Origin: Capsaspora owczarzaki ATCC 30864
Taxonomy: Eukaryota; Opisthokonta; Filasterea
Assembly (NCBI RefSeq): GCF_000151315.2
Contig: NW_011887300.1
Location: 393,368-457,367, forward strand
Direction of reading: 5' to 3'
Length of the DNA stretch: 64,000 nt
Shown: positions 1-11,269 of the stretch, piece by piece
Numbering within the stretch: position 1 is the first letter of the stretch
Layout of the letters: each line of letters starts with the position of its first letter
Notes under the pieces: model-generated
Told to the model about the DNA's origin: nothing
The model's input: only the letters and a program-made list of their open reading frames with translations
Database searches by the model: none
Position numbers and translations under genes: made by a program

Positions 1-26
1 TTTCGTGCTGCTACATGCTCCGAACA

Positions 27-2021
27 ATGACCAGCGACGCCCATCAACTCGCCCAGCGCTTCCTCGCCTTTGTGAATGCGAGCCCATCTCCATTCCATGG
101 TACGCAACTCTGCTTCACGCCATGCATGCTCTTCTTCACTCTTGCTTGCGATTGACGTGTGCATCCTGCATTCACTTCACTTCACTTCACTTCACTCACC
201 TACCTGCCTTGTCTTGCGCTGGCTTCCCCCTCCATTGTAGCCGTCGAGGAGTGCCGCCGCACACTGCTCGCATCGTCGTTCATTGAGCTCAAGGAGAAGG
301 AAGCATGGTCGCTGAAGCCCGACAGCAAGGTCAGGGATCCCATTGTATTACATTGGGCGCTCGTGTCAATCTCAGCATATGAGATACAAAAGTGCTCACT
401 TGTGTTACGATTTACAATCTGCTTTTGTTTTGCTCAAATTCCCAACCATACTTGTGTTTTGTTGGTTCTGGTTGCCGACAGTACTTTTTCACGCGCAACC
501 GGTCGACGCTGATCGCATTCACGGTCGGCGGCAAGTTTGTGCCTGGAACCAAAAGCGGATTTTCGATTGTCGGTGCGCACACGGACAGCCCGTGCCTGCG
601 TGTCAAGCCCGTGAGCGAGCTGTCCAAGGCCGGCTATGTGTCGCTGGGTGTCGAATGCTACGGCGGTGGTCTGTGGCACACCTGGTTTGATCGCGACCTG
701 ACTGTCGCCGGTCGTGCGATTGTCCGCGCCGTTGACGGCCAGCTGCAGCACCGTCTCGTGCACATCAAGCGCCCGATTCTGCGTGTGCCGACCCTCGCCA
801 TTCACCTCAACCGCGAGGTCAACTCGGACGGCTTCAAGTTCAACACTGAGACGCAGCTCGTCCCGATGCTCGCCACCGCCGTCAAGTCCCGTCTCGAAAA
901 GACCAAGGGCGACGACGGCAAGCGCAGGGCCGGGGTCGAAGGCAAGCACCACTCGACCTTCCTCAAGCTGCTGAGCGAGGAGCTCGAGTGCTCGGTCGAC
1001 ACCATTGTCGACTTTGAGCTGTGCCTCGCCGACACCCAGCCCTCCGCCATTGGCGGCCTGGAGAACGAGTTTATCTTTTCGCCTCGTCTGGACAACCTGA
1101 TGAGCACCTTCTGCGCGCTCGAGGCCCTTGTGACGAGCTCCAACGCTCCCGGCTCGCTGGCTTCGGACACGAGCGCCCGCATCATCTCGCTGTTCGACCA
1201 CGAGGAGATTGGCTCCCGCAGTGCCCAGGGCGCCGATTCGGCCGTCATGGAGTCCACTCTGCGTCGCATTGTCTCCAACGTCGAGAGCAACAAGGACCAG
1301 CGCGACACTGCCTTCCAGGAAACTGTTGCGCACTCGCTGCTTGTGAGCGCCGACATGGCGCATGCTGTTCACCCGAACTATTCGTAAGTGGATTTGTGCA
1401 GATGAGCATCTGTTGCTGCCGACTGGGTGGTTTTTTTGTATTTGCCGCGCGAATCTCACTTTGCTCATCCAACACCTCCACCTCCATGCAGCGACAAGCA
1501 CGAGGAAAACCACCGCCCGGTCATCCACGGCGGCCCGGTCATTAAGAGCAACGCCAACCAGCGCTACGCCACCAACTCGGTCAGCGGCACCGTTATTCGC
1601 GAAATTGCGCGCAAGCACAACATTCCCGTGCAGGAGTTTGTGGTGCGCAACGACAGCGCCTGCGGCTCCACCATTGGCCCCATCGTTGCTGGCAATCTCG
1701 GCATGCGCACCATTGGTACGAGTGCAGTTGTGGTGGAAAAAGCGTGCCAAATTTTTGTGTTTGTTTGTTTGTTTGTTTTGTTTTTGTTTTTGCTCACGTC
1801 CAATTTACTTTGTCAGACATTGGCAACCCTCAATTGAGCATGCATTCCATCCGCGAAACCTGCGGTGTCGACGATGTCACCTACGCTGTTCAGCTCATCA
1901 AGGTGAGCCGTTTTGATTTTCTGTTTTGTACTGGTTGTATGTTCACACCAGCTCACCAATCACCGCACAGGCCTTCTTCGAGGACTTCCCTGCCATGGAC
2001 GCTCGTCTCGATGTCGATTAG
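27..2021 (+). CDS. DNPEP: Aspartyl aminopeptidase (M18 family, DNPEP-like), six exons
   Basis: Cytosolic zinc exopeptidase that removes N-terminal Asp/Glu from peptides. Exons 27-99, 241-329, 482-1383, 1492-1715, 1817-1902 and 1971-2021 join in phase with GT-AG introns to give 474 residues, close to the roughly 475 of animal DNPEP. The start at 27 gives MTSDAHQLAQRFLAFVNASP, which matches the family N-terminus. Metal and catalytic motifs are all present: GAHTDSPCLR (His near residue 87), the acidic SPRLDN region, FDHEEIGS, and SADMAHAVHPNY near the end of exon 3. The gene converges on the PP2C gene, with about 400 bp between the stops. It looks intact and functional. The upstream promoter lies outside the window. 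Confidence 0.95.
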
Positions 2022-2428
2022 TTGACCAGGGCCTTCTCCAATGGCTTGTACTTCCCGACTCAAACACAAACGCAAAGTGCATTCAAAGAATAAAATTTTC
2101 ATTCGGGCAAGTTTCCTCACTTCATCTCAAACACGATCGAGAATCAAAACTAGAAAATGTCATTCATTGTCAACATTCAAGGTCAACAACAAAGCCGAAG
2201 AAAGACAAAAATACAAAATACAACTCAATCACAACAAAATTTGGAGCATCCAATCACGACTGGCAAAAGCGTCGAAACCTCATTAAACATGAGTGTCGTT
2301 TTCAAGTCAGAGAAAAAAAAGATCAATTAAGAATTCAAATTTAGCGAAAAAGATAGGAGGGGGAAAAGGAAAAGGAAAAGGAAAAGGAACAAGAAGAGAG
2401 AGCGAGCGAAGACAAACCTCATCGATTT
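2022..2428. other. Convergent intergenic region (3' ends)
   Basis: A-rich 3' flank between the aminopeptidase stop and the PP2C stop. It contains an AATAAA, a short GGGAAA/GGAAAA-type purine repeat near 2355-2390 and no convincing coding signal. Confidence 0.6.
2089..2094 (+). other. Poly(A) signal AATAAA of the aminopeptidase gene
   Basis: AATAAA lies 68 bp after the stop codon, a usual distance for a 3' end signal. Confidence 0.55.
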
Positions 2429-4261
2429 TCACTTTTCTTCTGTTGCTGCGTCGGCGTCGTCGCTTGCATCCTCCTTGTCGTCACTGACTTCTGAAATGCT
2501 GTCGGCAGCATCGTCACTCTCGTTCGAGTCCTCGTCTTGCGAACCGTCGTCGACGGCCTGCTGCATCAGTTGGCTGAGGAAGGCTCCAAATTGGCCCATG
2601 CCCGTTGCGTTGGCGCCATTGCCAAAGTCGGGTGCTTGGAAGGCACCTGCGCCTGGTGCGCCTCCTGGCCGGCTGGCGTCGGCAGGCTCGACGGGGACGG
2701 GATCGCGGGGCTTACTGCAGCGCTCGGCTAGCTCGGCGTAGGTGCCGCCATTGAGAATGCCAATAATCAGCACCGTCATGTTGTCGCAGCCAACGCCTCC
2801 TCGTGCGTCGCGCGCGAGGCAGTTCTCCATCAGCTGTTCGCAAATCTCGCCAAGGGGTGTCTGAGTCGCAATGCGTTGGCGCACAAAGTCTGTTACCGCC
2901 TGGTTGTTCATGACGTCCCAGATACCTGAGCAGCGAATTCGAAAAGAAGGGAGGAGAAACAGGGAGAGCTGAGCGATTGAAACTCGGACGACAAGCAAAG
3001 ACAATCAAAACAGAGCTTTTCAAAAAAAAAAATACATACCATCGCATGCGAGCACGACAAACTCGACTTCTGGTGTAATTTCCATGCTAATCACGTCCGG
3101 GAATGCTAAATCGAGCACAAGAACCAAGCACAAAAAAGCACAAAATGAGTACAAACCAAAAGAACTGAAACAACGATGCCATCCGTACATGTGACAGCTT
3201 GCTCCTTGGGCCCGATGCGCGCATTGGTCTTGAAAAGAAAGTCGCCGATGGCTCGCGAGAGGGCGAGATTGCCATTCACACGTCCAAACTCGACAAAGCC
3301 GCCCGCAGCCTTGATCCGCTGGAATTCCTCTACTCGGCCCCAGGTAATTTTCCATGCACAGTCAGCACACACAGCAGTCGGATTTGAAAGCAAAGGAGAC
3401 ACTGAAGCTGACAAAAATGAACGCACCGGGGTTGTTGGGTTTGTGGTCATACGACAGCGGTTGGGCGACGCCGTTTTTTGATAGCAATGCTCGAGAGTCT
3501 CCGGCGTTGCCCTGTCACGCACGCGAAACAAGCAAACAAACAAATCAACAATGAACAAGTCAGATGTTTCCCAGGTTGGACGGGGGTAAGGATGCGCGAC
3601 AAAGACGACGCTGAAATCAACATACGCAATAAACAGTGTTATCCTTGATCAGAACAGCCACGGCAGTGCAGCCGGAAGTGTCGTACCGCATGTTGGCGTC
3701 TAAGGTGGATCGACAAAGGGCAAGAAACACAAAAAAGGGTGAGCACAAGAAGAGCCAAAACAAAACACAAGAAGCGTGACGCAATCTCTTGCCCTCCACA
3801 CTTGCCACTCGCCCACACTCGCCCACACTCAACGTACCCTTCATCATGTCCTCGTCAGTTTGCAAAAAGCCAGTCTCCAGCGCGCCCTGGAAGTTGCCCT
3901 GCTGGTATTCTGGGGCGCTGGTCACCTTGTTATGTACCACTTGCCCCGCGTACCGAGCAACGTTTGCGCCTAAACCAAGCCATTTTCAAAGGAGCCAATG
4001 TCCAAGTTAACTCTTGGCGCACTCTCAACGCAGAGCATCGGCTCCGAGATCGCCGCACGAGCGAACACTGAAAAAAAAAAAAAAATCAGCACTTACCGCC
4101 ATGTCCGTCGTAAACGGCAAAGAAGGCCGCCTGGGAGTCTCCGGGTAGCTCCAAGAGGGTTGTGTGGGCGTCTTCCATGTCTGTGCAAACAAAACGAGGA
4201 ACGCGAGTTGGTACAGCGAACAAGATCAAGACGCACACACAATGGAGAGCCATGCGATGCA

Positions 4262-4296
<35 letters not shown>

Positions 4297-4945
4297 TTTT
4301 TGCTTTTTTGCTTTTTGGCGCGAGAAAACGCAGACTTTGTTTTGTCTTCTCTTTCGTTCGCTCTCTCTCTCTCTCTCTGCTGATAGTTTTTGCCTGTGAT
4401 CAAAAGCAGTGTTGCGCTGTTCAACGCATCACATTCACTCAACAAGGACAACCCGCATCCAAAAAGACCGCGCTCAACGCTTTGGCAGCAAAAGAATGGA
4501 GAAAAAAAAAAAGCCATTGAAAAAAAGAAAAAAAAGCTGGTGACTCAAACGCAAGGAGCGCCTCGTTCTGGGCCACGCGACGAAGACACGGGCGCGAATC
4601 GCATGCAAACATGAACGCGTGTGCCTGGGCAGCGACGGCGGCAGACGGTGGTGGAGGCAACGAGGTGGAGCGCGACGCGCAAAAGCCAACAACGCACAAG
4701 GCACGAGAAGAAGGAAAAGGACAAAAAAATCAAACGAAAGGTTTGAAGCGATACTGCCCAGTTCACGAGAGGAAACACGAAAAGGTAGCAACAATACTCA
4801 ACAAAAATAATACAAAAAAATAACAAAATAAAAAAGCCGTACTAATGCGCCAGCCTTGCATGGCCGAGGCGCCATACGTCAATCGCTTATCGGCACCCGA
4901 GGAGGTGTGCTTGTCTGTGATTGGCTCGGAAAGTACTTGACCCAT
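2429..4945 (-). CDS. PP2C-type protein serine/threonine phosphatase (PPM family), eight exons
   Basis: Metal-dependent Ser/Thr phosphatase. Exons in coding order are 4945-4843, 4180-4097, 3969-3838, 3699-3626, 3511-3427, 3329-3189, 3105-3040 and 2925-2429. All join in phase, giving 393 residues, the size of PPM1A/Ptc2. The order of motifs is classical: GWRINMEDAHT across the first intron, YDGHGG (metal Asp), [38 protein letters not shown], and [15 protein letters not shown] for the C-terminal metal Asp. The last about 60 residues are a highly acidic, Ser/Asp/Glu-rich tail ending ATEEK, likely regulatory. The first intron (4181-4842) is long for this genome and full of T and A runs and CT repeats. 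The start at 4945 (MGQVLSEP) fits an N-myristoylation consensus (Gly2, Ser6), as in some PPM1 enzymes. Active-site residues look complete. Confidence 0.93.
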
Positions 4946-5259
4946 GACAGCAAGCTACAGTGACGAGAAAGAAACGAGAAGGAAGGAAAGAAGCAAAGCT
5001 TCAAAAAAGCGAAAAAATGAGAAATGGAAGCCTTTTTTTTATTTTTTTTTTGTGATTTTTTTTTATTTCGTATTTTTTTTTTTACTTGGATTCTTTGTCT
5101 TGGCTCGCTTTCGTCACTCTTTGCCGAGAATAAACAAACAAAAAAACCAACTGAGAAAGCAATAAAGAGTATAAATTATTGTTTAAACAAATCAACGGGA
5201 AGCTCGCACAAAAAAACAAAAACATAAACAAAAACGCACACTCAAAAACGTCAAATCCA
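4946..5259. other. Intergenic region: PP2C promoter side and T-box gene 3' flank
   Basis: About 310 bp between the PP2C start and the stop of the next minus-strand gene. It is dominated by A/T runs with no coding signal. Confidence 0.6.
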
Positions 5260-8200
5260 TCACTCGACGCGGGCGGCATCGATATGCTCGCGCTTGGTCC
5301 AGGGAGCACCGGGATCAGACTCGGATGCGTTGAACGCCTCGAGGGCAGCGCGCTTCAAGCCTTGAGTTGGCGCATTGACAGGGCCAGGTTGCTGTTGCAG
5401 CCAGAGCAGCGCCTGCGATTCGAGTTGCTGCGGCACCATCCCGAGGGGCGGGAGTGTGGAATACTGTGGCTGATGCTGATGTGGTGGCAGTGGTTGGTGA
5501 TGCTGCTGCTGCTGCTGCTGCTGCTGCAGTTGCTGGGCATGAGGGTGGGCCATAGATTGGTAAGGAATCGGTTGGACGTGTGAAAAGGCCATCTGTTGCT
5601 GATGATTTTGCGCTGGCAGAGCTCCCGTGAAAGTGACATGGCCACCACCGCCTTGAGAAGTGAACACGACCTGCGGGAGGTGCTGCTGCTGCTGCGAAGG
5701 CGTCTGCTGGGAAATTTGCTGCATCAGGGGTCGTTGGGCGAACGTCGTCATTGGTTGCATGGTTGGCGCAGAGTACGACACACTGACAGGTTGGCCGGAC
5801 ATGCTGTAATACCCACCAGAAGGTGGCTGTGACCACGATCCCATCTGCATGCTTTGGTGGGGCATCGTGTTGGAGGCCAACGGCAGGGTCATGACGCCGT
5901 CGAGGCTTGAACCAATCTCCGAGCTGCTAGTGGGTGGCTGACGTTGCAGCGGCTGTAGCTGTTGTTGCTGTTGTTGCAGGGGTTGCAGCTGTTGGAGTTG
6001 TTGTTGCTGCTGCAGTTGCGGCTGCTGTTGCTCGTAAAACACTCGACGATCAACCATTTGCGGCTGGCCATACGGAAGCACGTTGGTTTGTGCCGCGTAC
6101 TGTCCAAGTTGTTGTTGTTGCTGTTGCTGCTGCTGAATCGGCTGCTGCTGTTGAATCGGCTGCTGTTGAATCGGCTGCATCGACTGCGGTTGGCCGGGCT
6201 GCATTGATTGAACCAATGAGACTGGCTGCTGATAGTACCCGCCATTCATTCCCTCGCCGCCAGCGGCAGGGAATGCCACGCTCGTCGTCGTGGTGGGGTT
6301 GGAGCCGTACGGCATGCCTTGTTGAAGTTGTTGCGGTTGGCCAGCATACGGCGGCGGCGCCGAATCGGCCGCGTAGAAGACCCGTTGCGGTGATACGTAT
6401 TGCATCGACGAAAGCTGCTGCTGAGATGGTGGTTGAACGTGCATGCTGTTGGGCATTGCCGAGAGATCGGAAGGTCGGAGCCCTTGAATTGCATGGAGCT
6501 CGGACGCACTCGAGGAAGGGAGACTGCTGCTGCTGCTGCGCGAACCGCTGGGTACCCGCGTCCTTGTCGTCCCCGAAGTCGTCGACGAACCGCCTTTGAA
6601 CGGAGACGGCGGTTTGCGCGTGCGGACTGGGCGACCTCCTTCGCGACCGCCTGCACCCGGCAGAGACCCATCGCTGCCGGAATCCTCCTCGTGCTCGTCC
6701 GCATCGTTGTCGTCGTTGTCGTCGTTGTCGTCGTCGTCATCGTCGTCGCCGCGCGATGAGCGTGGGCGGTCACGGGGATTGAGGAATGCCTTGGCAAATG
6801 GGTTGTTCTTGATTTTGAGGTCCTTGATGTAGTCGTTCTGGTAGGCCGTCGCGGCAATGAAGGCTGTTTCGGGAAAGGTGTGAACGGAGGTGGGTTGCCC
6901 ATGCGTAGGGGCATTCATGCTCGGCACGCTGACAATGTGCAGCTGGGGCTGGTACTTGTGCAGCGACGAGAGCACAATGTTGCCCTTGGTGTTGGGTCGG
7001 TTGGTGAGCTTGAGCCGGCTGAAGCTGATTGGCCTCTGCATCCAGTATTTTCCGCTCTTGGGCGAGTCGGGGTGCACGTACATGGTTGGCCCAGTCGGTG
7101 CGTCCGACTTGCCGCCGACCCACCATTCTCCCGACACGTACTTCCAGCTAGTCAATCGGAACAAGAACAAACAAAGCAAAAGAAGGTCAATATCGCAAAA
7201 GTGCAAAATCTCAACAAAAAAAAAAAGTGCAAAATCTGCCCAAAATTTAAAAATCTCCAAAATTTGCCAAAATCTCAAAAATACACAATTGTTTGAGCGG
7301 TTTTACCGGATGCCGTCTGCGGGTGCAATGTCGAGCATGATTGCGTAGAGCGTGTTTGGGTCGAGATTGGTAATGTCAAAGCGGAGCACAGGGAACATGT
7401 TGCGGCCGGTGCGAGTGACAATCATCTCGTTCGTCGCATCTGCAAATTTAGCCCACAACTTGCTGCTTTCGAGCGCAACGTTCGGCTGCTCCAGCTCGGC
7501 AGACGGCTGGTTGTGGTACGCCACATGCTTGATGTAGCGATGCGTGTCGCTGCTGTCAAGCGCTGCTGCGGCTGCTGCTGCTGACGACGATGCCCTGGAC
7601 AGGGTCACATCGCTGGTTGACGGGGTCGGCACAACAATCGGCGCGGAGGTGGCGACATTGGTGCTACTGAAGTGGTTTGACGTCATGATAATGCTGCCTC
7701 CCGCCGGTGCCATTGCTGCTGCTGGCATGTTTGCTGCATATGTCGCGGGAATATGAGCATTAAAGTGAGCAGGAGGATGTGCGGATGATGCAGCAAGTAT
7801 TTGGCCTGCTGGTGAAAGAATAGGCGTGTCACTGTTGTTGTTGTTGTTGTTATTGTTGTTGTTATTGTAGTGGTTGTTATGATTTAGGTTGTCGTGGTTG
7901 CCGATGCTGCTGCCGACAATGCTGCTGCCCGCGGCGGTGCTGCTGCCGACCAGAGACACGGTGGTGGCCATGGCACTCGTCGCTGGCAGTGGTGGCGCGT
8001 GCCCGAGTGCCAGGTGCTGGGTGTGTTGCCCATGGGAAACCGACATGTGAACGAGCGACTGCGCGCCTTCCGCGAGGCTGATGCTGCCCTTCTCGGCCTC
8101 GGTCACGACGCCATGTGGATGCAGTGCGCCGGGTGGTGGGTGCTGTGCGTAGGTTTGCGGCTGTTGTTGCTGTGCTGGATGCTGCGGGTGCGGGTGGGGG

Positions 8201-8811
8201 TAATCAGATGCGATGGTGGCAACCGATTGCGGGGGTGGCGAGCGAAGAGTTGTGAAAGGTGGCACAGTGACACCTTGCTGCTCAAGCCCTGCTCCACCGA
8301 CGGCAGCCCCGGCGTTCTCCGCGACCGAGCCCTGGGTGGACGGTGCACATGCCCCGCTGCTGGGCGCCGCGGCGGAGCTGGCGGAGGTCCCGCTCGCCGC
8401 GAGCTGAGCAGGTGTGGAATGTACCACCTCTGGCGCTAGCGACCGGAGTGACGCCGAGATCCGGGGTTTGGACGTGTCATTCCACGGCTGCGGATGGTCC
8501 GCATGTGGCTGCGGCGGGTGCTCTGGTGAGGATGGGTCGTCCGTTTGCTGATGCGATGCGGGGCTGGGCGGCGAGTCGGGAGGAGAATCGCGCATGCGGG
8601 TTGCTGGCTTTGGAGGAGAGTCGCCGTCGCCGCCATCGTCCGCGCTGATGCTGCTCATGCTGCTCAAACTGCTGCTGGTGCTGCCGATGCCGCCCCCTGC
8701 TTTCACCGGCGCCGCTGCTGGTGCTGCTGTTCCTTCTGTCGCGGATGCTGATGCAGTCGCTGCTGTGGGGAACGGACTCGGAGCGAACAGCAGCGTTGCT
8801 TTCGTCGTCAT
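5260..8811 (-). CDS. Brachyury-like T-box transcription factor, two exons
   Basis: Nuclear DNA-binding regulator. Exons 8811-7307 and 7147-5260 join in phase (1,130 residues); the intron falls inside the T-box between Arg and Trp (DGIR|WKYVSGEW). The T-box spans about residues 425-620. Recognisable blocks are LWAKF, EMIVTRTGRNMFPVLRF, VHPDSPKSGKYWM, LSSLHKYQPQLHIVSV, FPETAFIAATAYQNDYI and NPFAKAFLNPRDR. The last block includes the C-terminal NPFAKAF helix that contacts the minor groove, and together with SLHKYQP it points to the Brachyury class. A run of Asp follows the T-box directly. The rest is low complexity: a Ser/Ala/Pro-rich N-terminus with an Asn run, and a long Gln-rich C-terminus with many (CAG/CAA) tracts. 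It is much longer than metazoan Brachyury (about 430 residues). Family and class are inferred from motifs. Confidence 0.92.
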
Positions 8812-10072
8812 CGGAAAAAAAAAAAAAAAAAGATTGAAAATAATAAAAAGTAATAATAATAAAACTTAAAAATAAATTCTCGCACGCGACTTTGTTCGGC
8901 GAAAACGTCCACTGTTTTTTAAAAAAATGTTGTTTTAAGTGTAAAACATACGCCTTTTTTAACTGTTTGCAACAAACGATTGCAGCTGTTAAATGGTTAA
9001 AAAAACCACAAAACAAAAAACCGGCAGCCGACCACAAATAAACGTGGGTTTAAAATGTTGTTCATTGAAGCGAACGGAAGAGGGAGGATGAGTAAGACGA
9101 AAAAGACGCGGAAAAAGCGGGAAAAAGCGGGAAAAAGCGAACGAACTGAAAAGCAAGCGAAAATTATCACACTCGGATCTACGCGGTGCATGGTTGTCGG
9201 CTACTGCTTCCCGCTAACCCTCCATTTTCCATCCAGCTGTGTCTAAATCACGAGAAGAGATGGATTTGAACATTGTTGCAAAACTAGTCGAAATCTGAAA
9301 GAGGCAACAACAATTCACCAAAAAAAAAAAAACACGAGAACGGAAATTTTTTGGTGGTTTTTATCAGCCGTGCAAAAACCATGCGAAATCGCGCAGTCCA
9401 TGACGGGGCAGCCTCGCACGCCTCGAAGAAGGACAGCACGAGGCGCCATTAATCGCGCTTTTGAGGACTACGGAGGATGATCTGGCAGCGGTGGGAAGCG
9501 GCGAGACGCGTTTGTCAGCACCGCTCGTAGATCCAACAACGCTTTCCCCCGCCTCCTCCGCCGCCCCCCCCCCACTACCAAACAACACCACAGGCAGCTG
9601 CATCTCCCCTCGCTCCCTCTTGACGCACTGGAACTTTCGACCAACGGGCGGCAAGCAGGAACCTCGTATCAGTCAAAGCCAGCGCTTTCGGCTTCTTAAC
9701 GAACGACTCGTTCGTTTCAGCTTTCGGAGTTGGCGCTTGCCTGTTGCCGATGTCCATAGCACGTACGATGCACTGCAGCTGATCTTCCGACGTGCACCCT
9801 ATCCACCTCTGTCATGTGGCTGCGCAGGGTGACCTTGGCCTGAATCCATTGTGGGGGGGGGGAGCTGGTTCTAGATCGAAAACAAACCAAAATCCTCCTC
9901 ATTGAAATGAAATCCCCGTACCACCTCATCGTTTCGCTCGAGAACGGCTCCGGTGCCATTGAATGCGATGGGGCAGCCTCGTTGGGCATCATTGGTGCAT
10001 TGCAGGCCTGCCAGTCCTTTGTCAACGTTCAAATTAGATATGTCGAACTAGATTTACTATACAACTTGTACT
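8812..10072. other. Intergenic region upstream of the Brachyury-like gene
   Basis: 1.26 kb between the start of the T-box gene and the stop of the laminin-G gene, so it must hold the T-box promoter. It has A-rich runs next to the start (8816-8831), a short repeat GAAAAAGCGG near 9108-9140, and C and G homopolymers near 9566 and 9853. Short open frames at 9364-9654, 9461-9832 and 9717-10025 have no recognisable domain, and I do not call them genes. Confidence 0.5.
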
Positions 10073-11269
10073 TTACACGGGAACCTGACAATCGCAGTCA
10101 TCCAGAACAACACCCGGCTTGTCAAGTGCATCTTGAATCAAACGAGGCACACCACCTCCACTCAAATCGCGCAGGCAGCCTTGGTAGCCTTGAGTTGCAT
10201 TGCCGCCACCAACCGGGAAAGCCGGGGACAGGCCTCCAAACAACGAGTTGCCAGTCAGCGTGATCAGGCCAGAGTTTAGCAGATTATCATGGACAAGCAC
10301 ATCAGGGTAGAAGCCTGGCGTTGAAATCTTTGCCGTGAATTCGCTCCCAAACCGGCTCAGGGAAAACTCGCGCCAAACATTGTCGTCAAAGGGACCGGCA
10401 AACTGCTCGTTGTGGAGATCATTCCCGGCGTTGTTGCGCAGAATCACGTTCAGGGCATTGTTGTACAGCTCCACAGTCACAGAGTCGGACGCACCCTTTT
10501 GGAGGTAGAGCACGCCGTCGGTCGTCGTTCCGCGGAACCAGAAGCGAATGTCGGTGAGGGTCCTTGATGAAAGCGGGAAGAACTCTACGCGCTCGTTGCC
10601 GGTTGGCAGGCTTGCATCCTGGCTGATGGAGCAGTCGTACTTGACCTCGCCGGTAGGGTAAGCATCACGGCCATCAAAGTGCAAGTGCTCGAGAACGATG
10701 TTGCGTATGCACCCGTGGAACATGTCGCCGCTGCGCGTCCCACCAACCTTGACGTTGCCGTTGACATTAACGTTCAGCGTGGGTCCGCCCAAGTAGTAGT
10801 GCTCCTGGACCATCTCCGTATCAATGTAGATGAAGACGCGACCGGGCGAGGTGGTCACTTCAAGTGTATGCCACTCATGGTCAAGAAGCTCGTTAAAGTC
10901 GGCCGAAAAAGACACCGGGCCTTGTCCAGCGTTGAAGTTCACAACAACTTGAGCACTGTCATCGCACAGGACGTTCACCCAAACGTCGAGAAAGTCGACC
11001 CAATAGTTGTGGCGGACACTGAAAACGCGAAACTCCCGGCTCGCAGAAGGGCCCTTGCGCAGTTTCAAGTCCAGTGACATTTGTTTGAAAAGCGTCGAGT
11101 GTGTGTTAATGGCGAGGCCATAGGCATTAGGGAAGGTGAGGTAGCCCTTCTCTCCGAAAAACACGGCAGGCTCGTCGGATGGGCAATCGGCGGACACAAC
11201 CGCGGCATACATTGCCACGACAGCCACAAGAATGCAAGCCAGATGGCTGGTTTTAGCGGAAGCAGACAT
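10073..11269 (-). CDS. Secreted protein with two laminin-G-like domains
   Basis: Single-exon protein of 398 residues. The start at 11269 gives MSASAKTSHLACILVAVVAM..., a clear signal peptide with likely cleavage after about residue 26 (VVSA|DC). Two LamG/concanavalin-like beta-sandwich repeats follow, about residues 36-205 and 220-395. Each ends in the typical Cys-containing hairpin (MFHGCIRNIVLEH and GYQGCLRDLSGGG). The protein is extracellular and presumably binds glycan or matrix. It has no EGF repeats and no membrane anchor. It is a paralogue of the plus-strand gene at 12435, arranged head to head with an assembly gap between. Reading further upstream would add an N-terminal extension without signal-peptide character, so the internal Met is preferred. 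Confidence 0.85.
   Translation of the reverse strand: MSASAKTSHLACILVAVVAMYAAVVSADCPSDEPAVFFGEKGYLTFPNAYGLAINTHSTLFKQMSLDLKLRKGPSASREFRVFSVRHNYWVDFLDVWVNVLCDDSAQVVVNFNAGQGPVSFSADFNELLDHEWHTLEVTTSPGRVFIYIDTEMVQEHYYLGGPTLNVNVNGNVKVGGTRSGDMFHGCIRNIVLEHLHFDGRDAYPTGEVKYDCSISQDASLPTGNERVEFFPLSSRTLTDIRFWFRGTTTDGVLYLQKGASDSVTVELYNNALNVILRNNAGNDLHNEQFAGPFDDNVWREFSLSRFGSEFTAKISTPGFYPDVLVHDNLLNSGLITLTGNSLFGGLSPAFPVGGGNATQGYQGCLRDLSGGGVPRLIQDALDKPGVVLDDCDCQVPV

Noticed and set aside
434-1750. 438-codon open frame on the minus strand
   Set aside because: Antisense to the aspartyl aminopeptidase exons, with no domain. Caused by GC-rich codon usage.
5934-6599. Plus-strand open frame rich in Ala/Val, 221 codons
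   Set aside because: Antisense to the Gln-rich tail of the Brachyury-like gene; CAG repeats read in reverse give Leu/Ala/Val runs.
9364-10025. Small overlapping frames on both strands (86-123 codons)
   Set aside because: No conserved motif, no clear splice partners, low-complexity sequence and homopolymers.
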